From Scleromitrula shiraiana (lineage: Eukaryota; Ascomycota; Leotiomycetes; Helotiales; Sclerotiniaceae), in NCBI GenBank assembly GCA_028455995.1, contig JABELC010000001.1, forward strand, positions 4,894,501 to 4,958,500: DNA of 64,000 nt, read 5' to 3'. Shown piece after piece: positions 35,618 to 47,876 of the stretch; position 1 is the first letter of the stretch; every line of letters begins with the position of its first letter. Under the pieces are notes generated by a model that searched no databases, was not told where the DNA came from, and saw nothing but the letters and a program-made list of their open reading frames with translations. The position numbers and the translations under genes were made by a program.

Positions 35618-38420
35618 ATGGAAGATACTCGATTCGAGTCGTCCCGCAAACGGCCACGACCTGTAGTCTCCTGTCATCGTTGTCGTGAGAAGAAACTGAA
35701 ATGCGACCGATTGTTACCCTGTCAGAATTGTAAGAAATCATTTGGCATTGCGACAACAGATTGCACTTACAATCACGACACTTCACAGCCTCATCCGAAT
35801 TTGAGAGTTCGTGTCCCAGAACAGGTTGATTCCACCATTGCGATATCTTCCATTACACAAGTAAGGCTGTTCTCTTTTGAAGACCCTGGCTGTCAATGGC
35901 CTATCTGAATAGTTTGAAAATTGTTGGATTTTCTCTCTATATCCCCTTGCTTGATACGATAAGAAAAAGATGAAAAAATCTCAAGCGAATTTTCTCTTTT
36001 AGTATCGGATTTTTATTTAATTTAATTAGTTAAACAAATGAGTTGTTCTTGAGTCGATGTGTCAACATTGTGATCTAAAGGATGATTTGGACGATCATAA
36101 AAGAATTTATCGGACCTGTCTATAGCACAGATTGGAAAGGCATATCGCCAGCTAACTTTTCGTTTCTGTAGTCAACTGGCGGTATAGGGGTAGTGGAAGA
36201 GCTTCAACTTCGCGTCTCCAAACTTGAAGAACTATTGCTAGTTTCCACGAAAAATGCCAATCCCAGTACCCACCGAACACAACCACAATCACAAGTACTT
36301 TCCGAAGATAGGAACCCGTCGAAGGGCAATATCTCTCTTTCCAACAACTCAATAGATTTTTATACTTTGGTTGTGAAAGGATCTCGATCACGATATCATG
36401 GATCAGATGATAGAATCACCCTACTTAACCAAGTCTGTCTACACTCTCCTACAATGTCAAATATTAATTCGGCATGTATACTAATGTCAAATGCAGTTCC
36501 CGGAAACTAAGGAGTTTATAAATAAGACTGCCACCAATGATTCTTTTATGACCAGTCTTGCTCAGGAAGTTGGATTTCTACATGCGAGACTTCGAGAAAA
36601 TTCAAATATTAGGAAAGAGAATCGCAATTATGAAAGTCTAGAAGTCCTAGGAAAGCTTAGAGAGTTTCTCCCAGGAAAGTTAGTTTGCGATAATCTGTTG
36701 AAGATCTATAAAGAACATTTTGAGAAAACCTCAAGAATTCTCCACATCCCCAGTTTTGTTCGCCAATACAATTATTTTTGGGCATCCCCCAACGATACAA
36801 TATACAACTCTTCTGCGTTTCTTCCTCAACTCACTATCATTCTTGCAATATGTTGTAGATTTGACGACAAGGCATCAGGTCTTGATGATGATCAAAGGAC
36901 ATATTTGGAGTCGGTATCACTTGAACTTGTGGAGAGTTGGATTGATGGCTTGGAAAGAAAGCAAGGCATTGAGCTCTCAACGTTGCAGACCGAAGTACTA
37001 CTTCTGCTTGCTAGACAGTTGCGATGTTTACCGGCAGATAAGCTCTGGTGCGAAACCGGGACTCTAGTTCGTTCAGCAATGGTTATGGGACTTCATCTGG
37101 ATCCAAGCAAATCTCCAAAGATTTCACCCTTTCACGCAGAGCTTAGGCGAAGACTTTGGGTGACAATTGTTCATATGGATTTGGAAGCTTCTATTTCTGC
37201 AAGTATGCCCGGCGCTATTCCAGATGACAATTTTATATCTAGTGGTTTGACTCTAGCAAATATCGATGACTCGGAATTCGATGAAGGTACAATTGAACTC
37301 CCGACTTCGAGACCGTTATCTAAATTTACAGACTCAATCTTTCAAGTTACTCTGGCCATGTTGCTGCCGCACCAGATCAAAATTATGAAACTCATCAAAA
37401 GCACTACCGCTGATATAGACCTAGCGGAAGTTGTAAGGAATGGGAGAAGTCTAATAGATGCTGTAAAACAAATTCCTTCCCCTTCACCTTATCCGGATGA
37501 TCACTCGTATTCTTTCACCTTTGTATTATTAGATATATACCTTCTGAGACCACTACTTTGTTTATACAGGTCAGTTCTTCGACAAAACCGAGAAAATGAT
37601 GCATATATGCAAGAGATACAAGAATGTGTCTTGAAACTATCAGTGGAGATTCTCTCCTATCAAGACGAGTTTGATCCAATAGTGTGCAAAGTTCCTGCCA
37701 CACCGAGTGATCCCAATATATACCTCTATTGGAATCTATTCCAAATTTACTGCAGAAACGATGTTTTGACCTCTGCTTTAAGCATATGCAGATACCTCTC
37801 GAGTTCCTCACGTCAATCACGCATGAGAATGGTCAATGAATTTTCAAACGCCAATTTTACGAAAGCCAGACTTAAGAAGATTCTCGAAGATACCCTCAAT
37901 AGTTTTATCAGGAGGTTGGCTGGATCTGGTATTTCTCTCAAAGATATTATTTTTCTGTCAGCAGCAATACAATCTACACGATCCGTTGACTCTCTTGAGT
38001 CGAAAGAAGATTTAATGAATGAGGGAGTCAAAAAAGCATTGCTGGCATCCCGAGAAACCTTAAGTGCAAAAGTAGCAGAATCTCAAGTTCAAACTTCTAA
38101 CATAAGACAAGTAAGTATTTTCTTCGTAGTAGAACTTAATAATTAATCTAATTATGTTTGAGTTGCCAGGAGGTAGAAACGACAGGCTTCATGTGGAAGC
38201 AGGGCCGCCAACAACGACAATGGATAATAGTCAGCTGGATTATCTACAACAACTAGTCACGCCGGGCTTAGACCTCAACCAGGTAGGACTTTTCCTCATA
38301 AATCGATACTTGATGCTAATATAGATAAAATGACTATAGTCTGGAGAAAATACTTTCGATTTCTCAAATCTTAACATCTTCAATGTTGATTACGATTGGG
38401 GTTACGATAATCTTTGGTAA
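35618..38420 (+). CDS. Zn2Cys6 fungal transcription factor
   Basis: Nuclear binuclear-zinc-cluster regulator with a fungal-specific transcription factor domain. I model five exons: 35618-35860, 36172-36432, 36497-38110, 38163-38282 and 38340-38420, about 772 aa. The DNA-binding cluster is at residues 19-46: CHRC, LKC, LLPC, QNC, TTDC, spaced C-x2-C-x6-C-x5-C-x2-C-x10-C. The last gap is longer than the usual 6-8. A short leucine-rich linker follows (VVEELQLRVSKLEELLL, a plausible dimerisation helix). The middle-homology region spans roughly residues 200-600, with RRRLWVTIVHMDLEAS as its landmark. The C-terminus is acidic and aromatic (NVDYDWGYDNLW), like an activation tail. The acceptor of exon 4 is uncertain: a GAG at 38161-38162 keeps the frame open, while the stronger CAG at 38169 does not. 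Target genes are unknown; the neighbouring reductase and monooxygenase are candidates. Confidence 0.87.
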
Positions 38421-39075
38421 TGAATTAAAGTACTGAGGTATTAAAGAAGAATAGCTTTTTGACATATCCTCTACGTTGACTCAAGTATCGATTTGAATTA
38501 GTACGCAATCGAAAAGTTTTTCGATCCTTTGGGTAATTTAATAGTACTCAAATCATCAACATAAGTCGAAATTTTGTGCATAAAAATGAGAGCCATGACG
38601 CGTGATCCAAACCAACTATATCTAATCATCCAACTTCCATGGTTGCAGATATACTGAATAAAATATGTTTAATTTCGTCCATTCAACTTTATCCTGGGGT
38701 CCGGGTTTATGATCTCAAGAAGTCTTCCAATCAATTGAGACTGACTGTTAGGACTGAGGTTGGGAGCCTGGACTATATGTTGGTAACTACTTCTGATTCT
38801 TGAACAACCATATCTTGACAACTAGTTTTGCGACCTAGCACTATGTTATACTTCTCTCTTTTCTTAGGTTATATATTAAATTGATCTAGTATATGTATCA
38901 AAGCGATAATAACAAGATAGATTTTATTTTTATTTATTCAAATCTTTGATTTTCATTCAAAGCACAGTATGTCAAAAAGAATTAATCAGTTATTAAAATT
39001 GTTCATCAATTTTTAATGGAAGAGATACCAGTAAGAAAGCCTCCTCTTGTAATCAAATAATATTCTAGCTTTCTA
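38421..39075. other. Intergenic region between convergent genes
   Basis: 655 bp lying between the stop of the Zn2Cys6 gene and the 3' end of the minus-strand HET relic. I see no gene, repeat or RNA structure here. Confidence 0.6.
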
Positions 39076-41115
39076 CTATCGAAGTTCAATGAGTTCTAAT
39101 ATACCCTCTTTCATTTCACCCTTGTTTAACTCGATGATATTTAACATTGGCTCCACTGTCTTATCAAGAAATCCGGCTGGGCCAATATAAACGTAGTAAT
39201 CATCCACCTTTCGAATTAATGAAAGAGATTCGCATCCCGCAAGCAAAACAATGATATCTCCCTTTAACACCTGGCTAGGAACCACACCGAACTCGTTGTT
39301 TGTAGTTAGAGCAATCTGCGTAGAAGATGCACGTAACTTTAGTGCGTCACTCTCTGTGGTTATTCTGTTGTCTACATCATTGAAACAGCTTGGATCTATG
39401 GTTTCTATCATCAATTGTACTACGACTGGGTATTGGATGTCTAATTCTGCGTACGCCCCTGCATTTCTGAATTTATATTTTCTTCGGTAATTTGCCGGGT
39501 TCACAAGCCAGCACGTTTGATAACTTCAAAGATCATCTCTGATAACCACTTCTTCCCAATATGAATCTTGTCAAAGAATTCAATATCGAAAGGATCATAA
39601 TCATCACTTTTCTTGTACAACAAACATTGTAACAGTCGAATTACTCGTAAAACCTCCGGAGACTGCCAGATCTCAGTTTCTATTTTACAGCCGCAAATCA
39701 CACTTGCAAATTTCAACAATGGATCTTTGGGACGAGGATTATTCACAGATGATGTTTCGAAATTCTGTACGGCTTGTCTTATAATTCTGCAAACGGAAGA
39801 AACAAACTGTGGCCCTGATGCTTCTTCCTTAGTTAAAACATCACTAGTATCGTCAATCGATGCAACGACTAGTGCAGCAGTGAATAGACTCTGATCTTAT
39901 AGAGATATAAGAAGATCATGGGCTGAGATATCTCCAATGATTTTTTTGATTCACAGACAAGGAGCATAGGGAGGGACACAAGAAGGGAATCCCATAAAAC
40001 GTCCCTCTCGCAGAACATCCTGGAAAATTCGGCACGCAAGAGGGCAGTTCAATAGTGTCTGGATATTTATTGACATAGCCAGCATATACAGGAAAACTCA
40101 AAGTTGGAAAAGAATTTGAGTGCATAGCTTCAATATGCTGAGCGCAAAATTCGATATAAACAACGCTAACAGGAGTGGTATCGCTGTAATCGAGGGTGAT
40201 ATCCGAAACCTTCGTGGTTCCAAGTAGGGCGTAGATATAATTCTTTGGATTCGTTGCTTCCAAAAAGGCTCCATAGAAATCAACTGATCGTATGCCTGCA
40301 TCGAACAATTTCCGTATATCAGGCGGTGGATTATGATTAAGAATCAGAGGTCTCAAACTTTCAATGTAATCCCATTTCCTTTTCGCAGCTACAATTGTTT
40401 TTAATTTGTTCCAAGAATGTAAGTTTGACAAGTGCATCCATCGGATAGGATCGATTTCTCTTGGTCTAGCCTGCGATTTTATTGCGCGACTCCAATGTTC
40501 TAGGAACTCCAGGACTAGAAAGCTTATCACTATAGATGTATGAAATAAAATTGGGTTCTTAGAGAAGACAAGCTCTTGAAATATCCAATCTCGCTTCCAG
40601 TAACGAAGATCTTTGAACTTTGTTAAGGCTTTTGGAGTTCTGTCGTCATTTAGAACCTCGGAGTCAAAGTAAAATGATCTTGTAAGATTCTGTAGCACAG
40701 ATGCAGGATATACCCCCTCATCAGGCTCCCAACTTGGCATCGATTCTTTAATTGGTTTAAATCCACTATCCGCTACGCGCGTAGCACTCAGAGTGAGTGT
40801 TTCGATGGCGGTCACAATTTCCGACGATATCCCAGACTCCAATGAACATAGTGTAAGGTCCGCCGAGGAATAGATCTTGCTCATAAGAGGGAGCTGGTGG
40901 TTCTTTTCTATCAGATCATTTTGGTTTATACAGATTGCACCTGCCCATAGCTGAAGTGGCTGGGTGCTTCCATGTCGGGAATGTGCTTGCCAGTGTATCT
41001 GTGCATATCTAAGTGCATCTGCAAGACTCGTAGTGATAGACAGTCTTGAGTGATTCATCGCAATCTCTTCAGTGACTGTTGAGTTTCCCCACACATATGA
41101 TAGCGCACAAAACAT
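39076..41115 (-). pseudogene. HET-domain (heterokaryon incompatibility) gene, degenerate
   Basis: The first 399 codons (41115 down to 39916) encode a HET domain: FCALSYVWGN, WAGAICINQND and LMSKIYSSADL correspond to the family's core, although the canonical WxDAICINQ aspartate is Ala and the following WLG is lost. Later parts keep YALLG and LPSCVPNFPG. The C-terminal family signature (GDIIVLLAGC..L, then YYVYIGPAGFL) is present but in other frames. Going down the minus strand, the frame changes near a run of seven A/T at 39941-39947, meets a TAA at 39897-39899, continues open through 39894-39501, and shifts again near 39501-39510. The N-terminal segment that usually precedes YxALSYVWG is absent. 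Two shifts, a stop and lost motif residues favour a pseudogene. Unusual introns could explain part of it: a 64 bp GTGAAT...TCAG intron would bridge the first break. Confidence 0.75.
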
Positions 41116-42281
41116 AGTTGATTCATAGAGTTAAACAGTGCTCATTCGGCAAACAATGCTGGGAGTAATGGATACAACCTCAATCAGCCTTATCTCTTAT
41201 CGGGACTGATTAAGGTCGCTATAAATTGAACGAGTGCTCATATTAAAGCTTATCGAAGATAAAAAGTTGAGACGAGGTAGATAGAGTTTTAGGGTAGCTG
41301 ACTGATGTTTCTATCAAGCTAACGTGAAGGTGTCTCCTTGCTTTTCATACGAATTGAAGAAAAAGTCCATTGATAGAAACGCAAGGTTATGAAGATAATA
41401 AACGCAAAATTGACGCAAATTGACCTTACTCTCGCAATCTGATTGGCCATGATTGCTCTGTTCATATGATTGCCTAGTTGAGGCCAAGCACAATTAAGGT
41501 CTTCGATGAGAGACCGGAAGTGTGACAGGGGTGATAACCCTGGTATACACCAAGCAATATTAGTTATTGAGGTTATTCATGTCTATATACAATCGCTTCT
41601 ATTGGGTTGCCTGTGAGTTTTCTTTGTTCTTGAAGAAGAATGTGATTTATTGGCGAAACCAAATACGAGCTAATTGGGCTCATTGAATCAAAAGCAGACT
41701 ACTGTTGCCGCTAGGTCAATTTTAGGTCAACAGAGAAAGAGAATCAGAGAATATCGACAATGTGATTGTTAGAAATGACGCTACATAAGATTATAAGATT
41801 TATCCATAAATTTTAGCTCCAAGTTCCTACCTATTCATAGTGTAGTATCATTTTTGGAAATACTCTCAGCCAAAGTCACATATCATGCAGTTCTATTTGA
41901 GATATAATAAAGCAACGTGATTCAATAATGTGCTCTGATCAATAGACTTCCAGTACGTTCATTAACATAATCACATACTTTAAAACTTTATGTTATGAAA
42001 GAGGTTGTCTTCATAGAATCTTGTGGTTACAGTTTCATATTCATCAAGTCGAAAATGTAATATCAAACAGAAAGTTGTTACTCTTTAGAAATATTTACAT
42101 ACCTATTTCATACACATTTCACTCTCCAGCAACGTCTATCTTCATACTCTGGTCTCATACAGTGACGCTACAATAGACCTCATCCCATCACAACAAATTC
42201 CTTGCATCCAATCAACCACTTTCCTATCGCCAGTCCATCACTCTGAACGCTCCCAGCGCCCTCAGCACCACCAACTCCAAA
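41116..42281. other. Intergenic region upstream of the HET relic
   Basis: 1.17 kb with no recognisable gene. The part adjacent to the HET relic, where its missing N-terminus would be expected, shows no HET-like reading frame. Confidence 0.6.
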
Positions 42282-42545
42282 ATGCCCTACCCAGCCACCT
42301 GGACAGGTCTCGAAATGGTTTGTTTCGAAGCCTTAATGAAAGAAAACAACATAAGTATCCCGCGATTCATACAAGAGATGAAGAGCAGGGTTTGTGAGAT
42401 GGGGTTACAGGGACGGGAATATAGTGTTGAGGAGATAAGGGAAGCGTTTTTGAATTTTATTGGGGCTGTGGCAGAGGAGAGTAGAGCGAGAGAGAAGCGT
42501 GTGAAGGTCGAGAGAGGAGAGGTTGCGTGGAAAGGGTCCAAATAG
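42282..42545 (+). CDS. Small hypothetical protein
   Basis: A single-exon frame of 87 aa starting at an ATG after a C/T- and CCA-rich leader (42115-42280), which resembles a fungal 5' UTR. The protein is hydrophilic and predicted helical, rich in E, R and K, with SVEEIREAFLNFIGAVAEES as an amphipathic segment and a basic C-terminus. There is no signal peptide or membrane segment and I recognise no family. A real but lineage-restricted gene is plausible; a chance frame is also possible. Confidence 0.45.
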   Translation: MPYPATWTGLEMVCFEALMKENNISIPRFIQEMKSRVCEMGLQGREYSVEEIREAFLNFIGAVAEESRAREKRVKVERGEVAWKGSK

Positions 42546-43375
42546 TAGGCAGAAAACAGGATAAATTGCTACTGGGCCATCACGAGTCACACACCACTCG
42601 AGACACAGGATGTTACTAACAGCAAATGCTCCGTTATCAGCCAGCGAAGTATTTATCACTTCAGATCACATTCACACGTATGTATCCTCCATTCTCAACT
42701 CTTTCAGTCCTAAATACATTCCTCCCAACGATCATGCCCTCTTTTTTTAACCTTGATATAGAATATACATCAAATGACCAATCTCGAAGGAATGGCCATT
42801 CACTTTTCTATTATGCCGGATGTCCAAATGAGCAAAGAAGTATGATTTTGGAGATAAAATGGGTTGGGATAGAATGGAATAGGATGGACCATGGTTACCT
42901 ACCGACCAATAATCAACTAATGCAGCTCATTGTTATGGCATGATAAAGAACCATCTCAAAAATAAAAATAACAAACACAAGTCCAGTGGTGGTTGAATCG
43001 TCACATATAGAATTTTCTCTTTGGAATGAATGAAACGTATTATGCGTTTGATATTGTATTTGTTGTTACCCACGAAACTCTATGAATAGATATCTAAAAT
43101 CACAATGCTTGATGGTACATGATTATCCGTTCATCCGTGCGCTTATATTCTTATGATAGAAGTGTACAGAAGATGGTTTGAATGGCTTCAAAAGATAGAT
43201 GGACGGATCTTGGAGAGTTGTTTGATTGCCGTCTCTCCTATATTTCCACGCAAATCTGTACGAATATTGAACCTTCGTATTAAATCACTGAATACGACAT
43301 ATGATAATGAATATCTGGACTCCAGCAACGTGGAATAATTTGAAACCGTTTTGTTTGACGGGATACATATGATTC
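42546..43375. other. Intergenic region
   Basis: 830 bp between the small hypothetical gene and the GNAT 3' end. No supportable gene, RNA or repeat seen. Confidence 0.55.
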
Positions 43376-43987
43376 TCAGTCAGCAGCTCCAAGAAATTTC
43401 ATCTCAATGTCTAAGTCTTTCCACTTCTCTCTATTGATATTCTTGAACATCACTTCAGCTACCAATCTTGCATCAACAACCTTGTTTTCTTCGCTTTCTT
43501 CCACTCCCAAACTTCTCATCAAACCCCTCATGGCTTTGTTAGATCTCATTGTTCCAGCTTCAACAACATCCACATCCATTTCATTGCTCAATCGCAACAA
43601 AACGTTCATAAGAGCTTTTCCGATTCCACGGCCTCTTGCTGATTCATCCAAAGCTGTGCCAATATTTGCAACTCTTGGTTCAACCTCTTGAATGAAACCC
43701 ATTCCAATAACTTTGCCATCTTCCTCTAGCAACACCACCAAATCATTATGTTTAGTCTTCGCACCGGTGTAAGCATCTGTGAATCTCTTTATTTTTGCCT
43801 GAGTATCTTCTTCAGTCCAAGGTTTCGGATTGGGGGTTGAAGGATTGTTTAGTGGATTGGTAGAGAAGGAGATCATGGATGGGTAACGTGGGGGTATGAG
43901 ACGAATGAATTGCAGACGGGGATGGGATGGTATCGTTATAGTCCAATCCTCAAGGAAAAAACGTGATGATTCGGGAGAAGGAGACAT
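43376..43987 (-). CDS. GNAT-family N-acetyltransferase
   Basis: Predicted acetyl-CoA-dependent N-acetyltransferase of 203 aa, single exon, length normal for GNAT enzymes. The fold reads as an N-terminal region with LQFIRLIPPRYPSM, a variable helix pair (KPWTEEDTQAKIKRFTDAY), strands with DLVVLLEEDGKVIGMGFIQEV, then strand 4 ANIGTALDES followed by the acetyl-CoA-binding motif A, ARGRGIGKALMNVLLRL (the Q/RxxGxG/A signature is RGRGIGKA). A later helix, NKAMRGLMRSLGV, corresponds to motif B. There is no signal peptide, so cytosolic or nuclear localisation is likely. The start ATG lies just inside a purine-rich leader. The substrate is unknown; this is unrelated in detail to the second GNAT gene at 60 kb. 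Confidence 0.88.
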   Translation of the reverse strand: MSPSPESSRFFLEDWTITIPSHPRLQFIRLIPPRYPSMISFSTNPLNNPSTPNPKPWTEEDTQAKIKRFTDAYTGAKTKHNDLVVLLEEDGKVIGMGFIQEVEPRVANIGTALDESARGRGIGKALMNVLLRLSNEMDVDVVEAGTMRSNKAMRGLMRSLGVEESEENKVVDARLVAEVMFKNINREKWKDLDIEMKFLGAAD

Positions 43988-45106
43988 CTTGATTGAAATT
44001 GACGAAGCTTGCCCGAATTCTGTGGTGGTTTATATCTTCTTTATAAATGTATCAAGGTAGCTTTTTGAGTCACCTCGATAGAACAATCCACTTGGAGTAG
44101 TACCTAGGTATGTAGATATTTACTAGTGGGGATACTGAGAACTCAGCCACCTAAGGAGTTTAAATCAGGGCAGTAATCTTAGATGTATAGAAGAACATTC
44201 AGGTATAAATTATTGTAGACCAAGCCCTGTAGCTCCAATTATTTAGTGGGTGTCAGCGCTATGACATCAACACATCACCATAGTGCCCACAAACGAATAC
44301 GAATACTACTACCATTCAACGTTGACGGATGCACTCCTCTTACCTACAATATCAAACGACATTAACATCGTCGGCAACATTGGGTTAATCTTTACATATT
44401 ATAAAAACACTTACCATCATGGCAGAAGAAAGAAATACCCAATTATCGAAGTTTTGAACTCTCACATTCGCCCTGCGATAACCTTTCCTTGCCTTGCATC
44501 GAATTTTTCGCATGCGTTAAATTCAACCCTCCCGACTACAACTTAGCCAGCCGACACGAGTCTAGTCACAGTTATAAGCGTTCAATATATGGTTTTTGAG
44601 TGGTGATTCCATACACTGCTGGTAGTTAGTTAATAGCAAGACCGACTTTGTGTCAGAATGGAGAGACATATGGAACGAAGGAAAGGAGGTTCGGTATCAG
44701 ATATCTAGGCATGAATCGAATGCCTGAAAGGGAATGTATTGATGGAAATAATATAATCAGTCGACTGATATGGGCGCGGATTGCCGTTGATCTCAATGAT
44801 CCGATTATCTAGACAGGAGATACTGTATTCAAATTCTTATCGAGGTTCCGGCGCATACATTTTGTTGTATGGTATACCTTCATTTGCTGTTATAGATTAC
44901 AATCTAACATTTCTACTCGTAGTCTCAATGCACTTTTGGCCGACAAGCTTTCGAAATTCCTACGAGTAAATACATTCATCAATGAAGAGCGACTTTCAGA
45001 CCCTGCTAGATGACACTTCTTATCTTCATTTCCGTAAATTACAAACAGCTACGAACACCTAGATTTCCGAATAACCCTTATTTCGCTCACTCTTCAACAT
45101 ATCACT
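43988..45106. other. Intergenic region
   Basis: 1.1 kb separating the GNAT start from the 3' end of the next minus-strand gene. Only short, unconvincing reading frames occur. Nothing else recognised. Confidence 0.55.
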
Positions 45107-46758
45107 CTACGATCTATAAAACTTTCTGTGGTGTTCATTCAAGCGGCTCTGAATTACAGATTGATGGGCCAGACCCTTCGCACGGCCGTATCTGTGTATG
45201 TAGTACAAATCTCTCTGTAGGATTTGAACCTCCGCAGGACAGAGCATCGAAAGCTTCCTCAAAGTCCGGGTTTTGAAGATTGGTACTCTAATTCCAATGG
45301 ACTCAACGTATTGCAAAGTGAGTTCCATAACCAGGAGCTCGACATTCGAGCCTACGATCAAAAGGAGGAAATGATGACCAATCGCCTCCGCATCGCCACC
45401 ATCGTTTCCTTCAAGCAATAGATTCTCCGCCATCAAGTACGTATATCCATTCAATAACGCCTGCTCTGTAGCTTCCCACCATAATCCCTCCCTATAACAA
45501 ACATGTGGTTCCTCCTCGCACTCAAACACAATTGTAAGGTAAGGCGCACTCAAATTCTTTCTACCGCTCGATACCCCCTCCAATTTGAGGGATCCCGATG
45601 TAAAGCGTTCGTCCAAATCAATTCGATTGGTCCATTTGAAGACTTGCATGTTTGTTCCATATACAATATCTGCTTTTGATCTCAGATCTTCCTCTGTGAC
45701 TGGAGCCAAGGGCATAGTATAAGCACCAGCATCACATTTGGGAGGGCATATCCAATACGGAGTTCCATCTCTACCCTGCCGACGAACATACCGATAAATT
45801 TCGGTCTGATTATCATTTTCGAATCCTTCAAAGGCGCCAGTGCATTCTCTAATTTGACGAGGGATTGGTGGACTTGCATTGCACCAGTTGATATTTGGGG
45901 CTGGCGGAGATGGAAACATGATCGAGTATTTCAATATCCATTCTAACTTGTGAGGCGGATTGAATTTACCTATGTAGACCATCTCTCTCGCAAAGCTCTC
46001 ACATTGCTCTGCTGGCCAAAGGTTTGGTCCGTCGTTAGAAAAACTATGTTCTTCAAGGCAATAACCCAACCAATGCAAATCTCCTTGGTGGGTCGACGAA
46101 GAAGGGAGATAACTTTGTAAAAGATCCAGTTCCATTGCATTGCCACATAATGGTAGCAGATCCCACCCAGTTTCCACAAGGTCAAGTCGCGATCCCCTCT
46201 AACTTTTTGCTCCTCGATCAATGTTGCAGATGTATCAAGGTAAGATGCAGCACTTTCTTCCATCACTATATTCTCTTCCTCAATGGATATTGCAAACTTA
46301 TTGTTGGTATCTGGCTCTGCAAACATTGCAGCCCATTCGTGGTAATTGGGACCAGGTGGGGGCAAAAGGGTAGAAGCAGAGGAGGAAAATGCGAAATCTT
46401 CAGAATCAGAATAGTCAAACAACGGTGGGGGTGAACTTGTGAATGGAATTCTAGACTGTTGTTTGTTACGTTAGATCGACGTGATTGATGTGAAGGGAAT
46501 CGATCACCTACTGCATATAAGATTCTGTCTGATTTTGTTTTTCTCTGTTTTTCTTCCGCATGGTTTGCGGGTAAGAACTTTATCTAACAGTGCTTTTCGA
46601 CTGTGGGATGATGTTTGGGAAACGGATAGGAAGCTTTTATCTTGTGAAGGACATCTTATAGGTTTCGCGTTTGTCCGATTGAAAAACTCGTTCTCAATAT
46701 TCGAACCAGCAGCCGATGGACTGGACGTCTTGGTGATGTATGGCATATTGGGATCCAT
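45107..46758 (-). CDS. Hypothetical multi-exon fungal protein
   Basis: I do not recognise the family. A first exon probably starts at ATG 46758 (MDPNMPYITK..) with a basic, Ser-rich N-terminus. The next exon reads LFDYSDSEDFAFSSSAS and an acidic stretch ending EEENI. The last exon is long and protein-like: WPAEQCESFAREMVYIG, RQIRECTGAFEG, YRYVRRQGRDGTPYWICPPKCDAGAY and ending NEHHRKFYRS. The frame change between the last two is explained by a phase-0 intron at 46199-46266 (GTGATG...TTAG). The first intron lies between about 46440 and 46510, but its exact borders are ambiguous. Tryptophans, CxPPKC and evenly spaced charged residues suggest a folded domain. It lacks a clear signal peptide. A degenerate gene is possible if the weak GTGATG donor is not used. 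Confidence 0.6.
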
Positions 46759-47533
46759 GATAGTTTGATGCTTTTGCGACTGGTTTTGCAGTATCGATCA
46801 GATTTTTCCGTGTCCCAGTAGCAAGGCTATGTTACTAGATTGTTTGCTTTTTATTTCAATTATGAGAAGGTTTTAGAGGCACGGAAATTAAGGCGGGGAA
46901 AGACGGACTGAAAGATTTGACGAGAATAAAAATTTTTTATTCTTGTATGGTTCGAACAATGTTCAGATTACTACCTAATTTTCTTGTTATTGATATCCCC
47001 TTCTAATGAGCACTCCGTTTACGCAGCCTTCCACCTCATGGATTACACGTGAAATGGCGTGCATAAGCATGTAAGTAGTATTCACTTATTTGTCTATTCA
47101 CTACTCTGGTTTAATTACGTTAGTATCATGTGGTACTGTAGGAATCAGGAAGTGCTAGATTGGGTAGAAAAGACTGGTGCCAGCTTGGTTGTGTACTTTC
47201 GATACATGAATCCATATTGTGATACATGGATCAGTGAGTGAACAAATAAGATGCGAGAAGATAGGGAATTAGTGTTGTAAGATGAATGGGACCATAATGA
47301 ATTTAATTCATCTCAAGAGATCAAGCCTCCATTTGAATCAATGTCGTTGCTTGTTACTAGTAGTGATGATGATGAAAAAATTGCGAAATTGTTCCGAATA
47401 ATGATATATTCCATTTAGCTGAAGTCTGTCGAAGACCCTATCCGCTTCCATTTACTAGATCTTTCATCCGATCTTTAACTATGGTATGTGACCTTGTTCA
47501 ACTCGTCATCTCATTCCTCCATCCCATCCCATC
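46759..47533. other. Intergenic region
   Basis: 775 bp upstream of the hypothetical gene and downstream of the small two-exon gene, both on the minus strand. No further gene recognised. Confidence 0.55.
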
Positions 47534-47876
47534 TTATGTGTTGACTTTCTCCTTATTAATACCCTTTGAGCGATTCATCAGTGGAACGATTGGCATGGGC
47601 CAGAACATAACTGCCGCAACGGTTGGAAAGTATCTGTAAAATGGCACATAGGACTGTTAATAAATGTATATACTGTAGCTGTAACAAACAGAAACACTTA
47701 ATCAAAACTCACAGCAATGAAGTGCCTCCAACCCCTTTCCATGCCTTTCCCCAATAGACGTTACCAAAGTAGACGGGTTGTCGAGCGGTGGGAGCTTTAG
47801 TGGATGCGAATCGATGGGCTGAAGTTGAGAGCTTGAAGGGCTTTAGGGCACGAGATGAAGTAAAGAGGAAAGACAT
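47534..47876 (-). CDS. Small two-exon probable mitochondrial membrane protein (copy A)
   Basis: Two exons (47713-47876 and 47534-47633, intron 79 bp, GTGAGT...ACAG) splice in phase 2 to 87 aa. The N-terminus (MSFLFTSSRALKPFKLSTSAHRF) has Ser, Arg and Lys but no acidic residues, like a mitochondrial targeting sequence. It is followed by PVYFGNVYWGKAWKG and a hydrophobic segment running across the splice site to AAVMFWPMPIVPL, consistent with one membrane helix. The C-terminus is short and basic. I do not recognise a named family. A related sequence with the same intron position and phase lies at 59384-59782; conservation of VYFGxVYWGKA and VMFWPxPI between them supports a real gene. Its reading frame is intact, so this looks like the functional copy. 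Confidence 0.72.

Noticed and set aside
45215..45242. tRNA-like T-arm on the minus strand (GGTTCAAATCC)
   Set aside because: It lies inside a coding exon and no matching acceptor, D or anticodon arms can be found.
45107..46422. Frameshift in the hypothetical minus-strand gene
   Set aside because: A phase-0 GT-AG intron at 46199-46266 joins the two frames, so a lesion is not needed, although the donor is weak.
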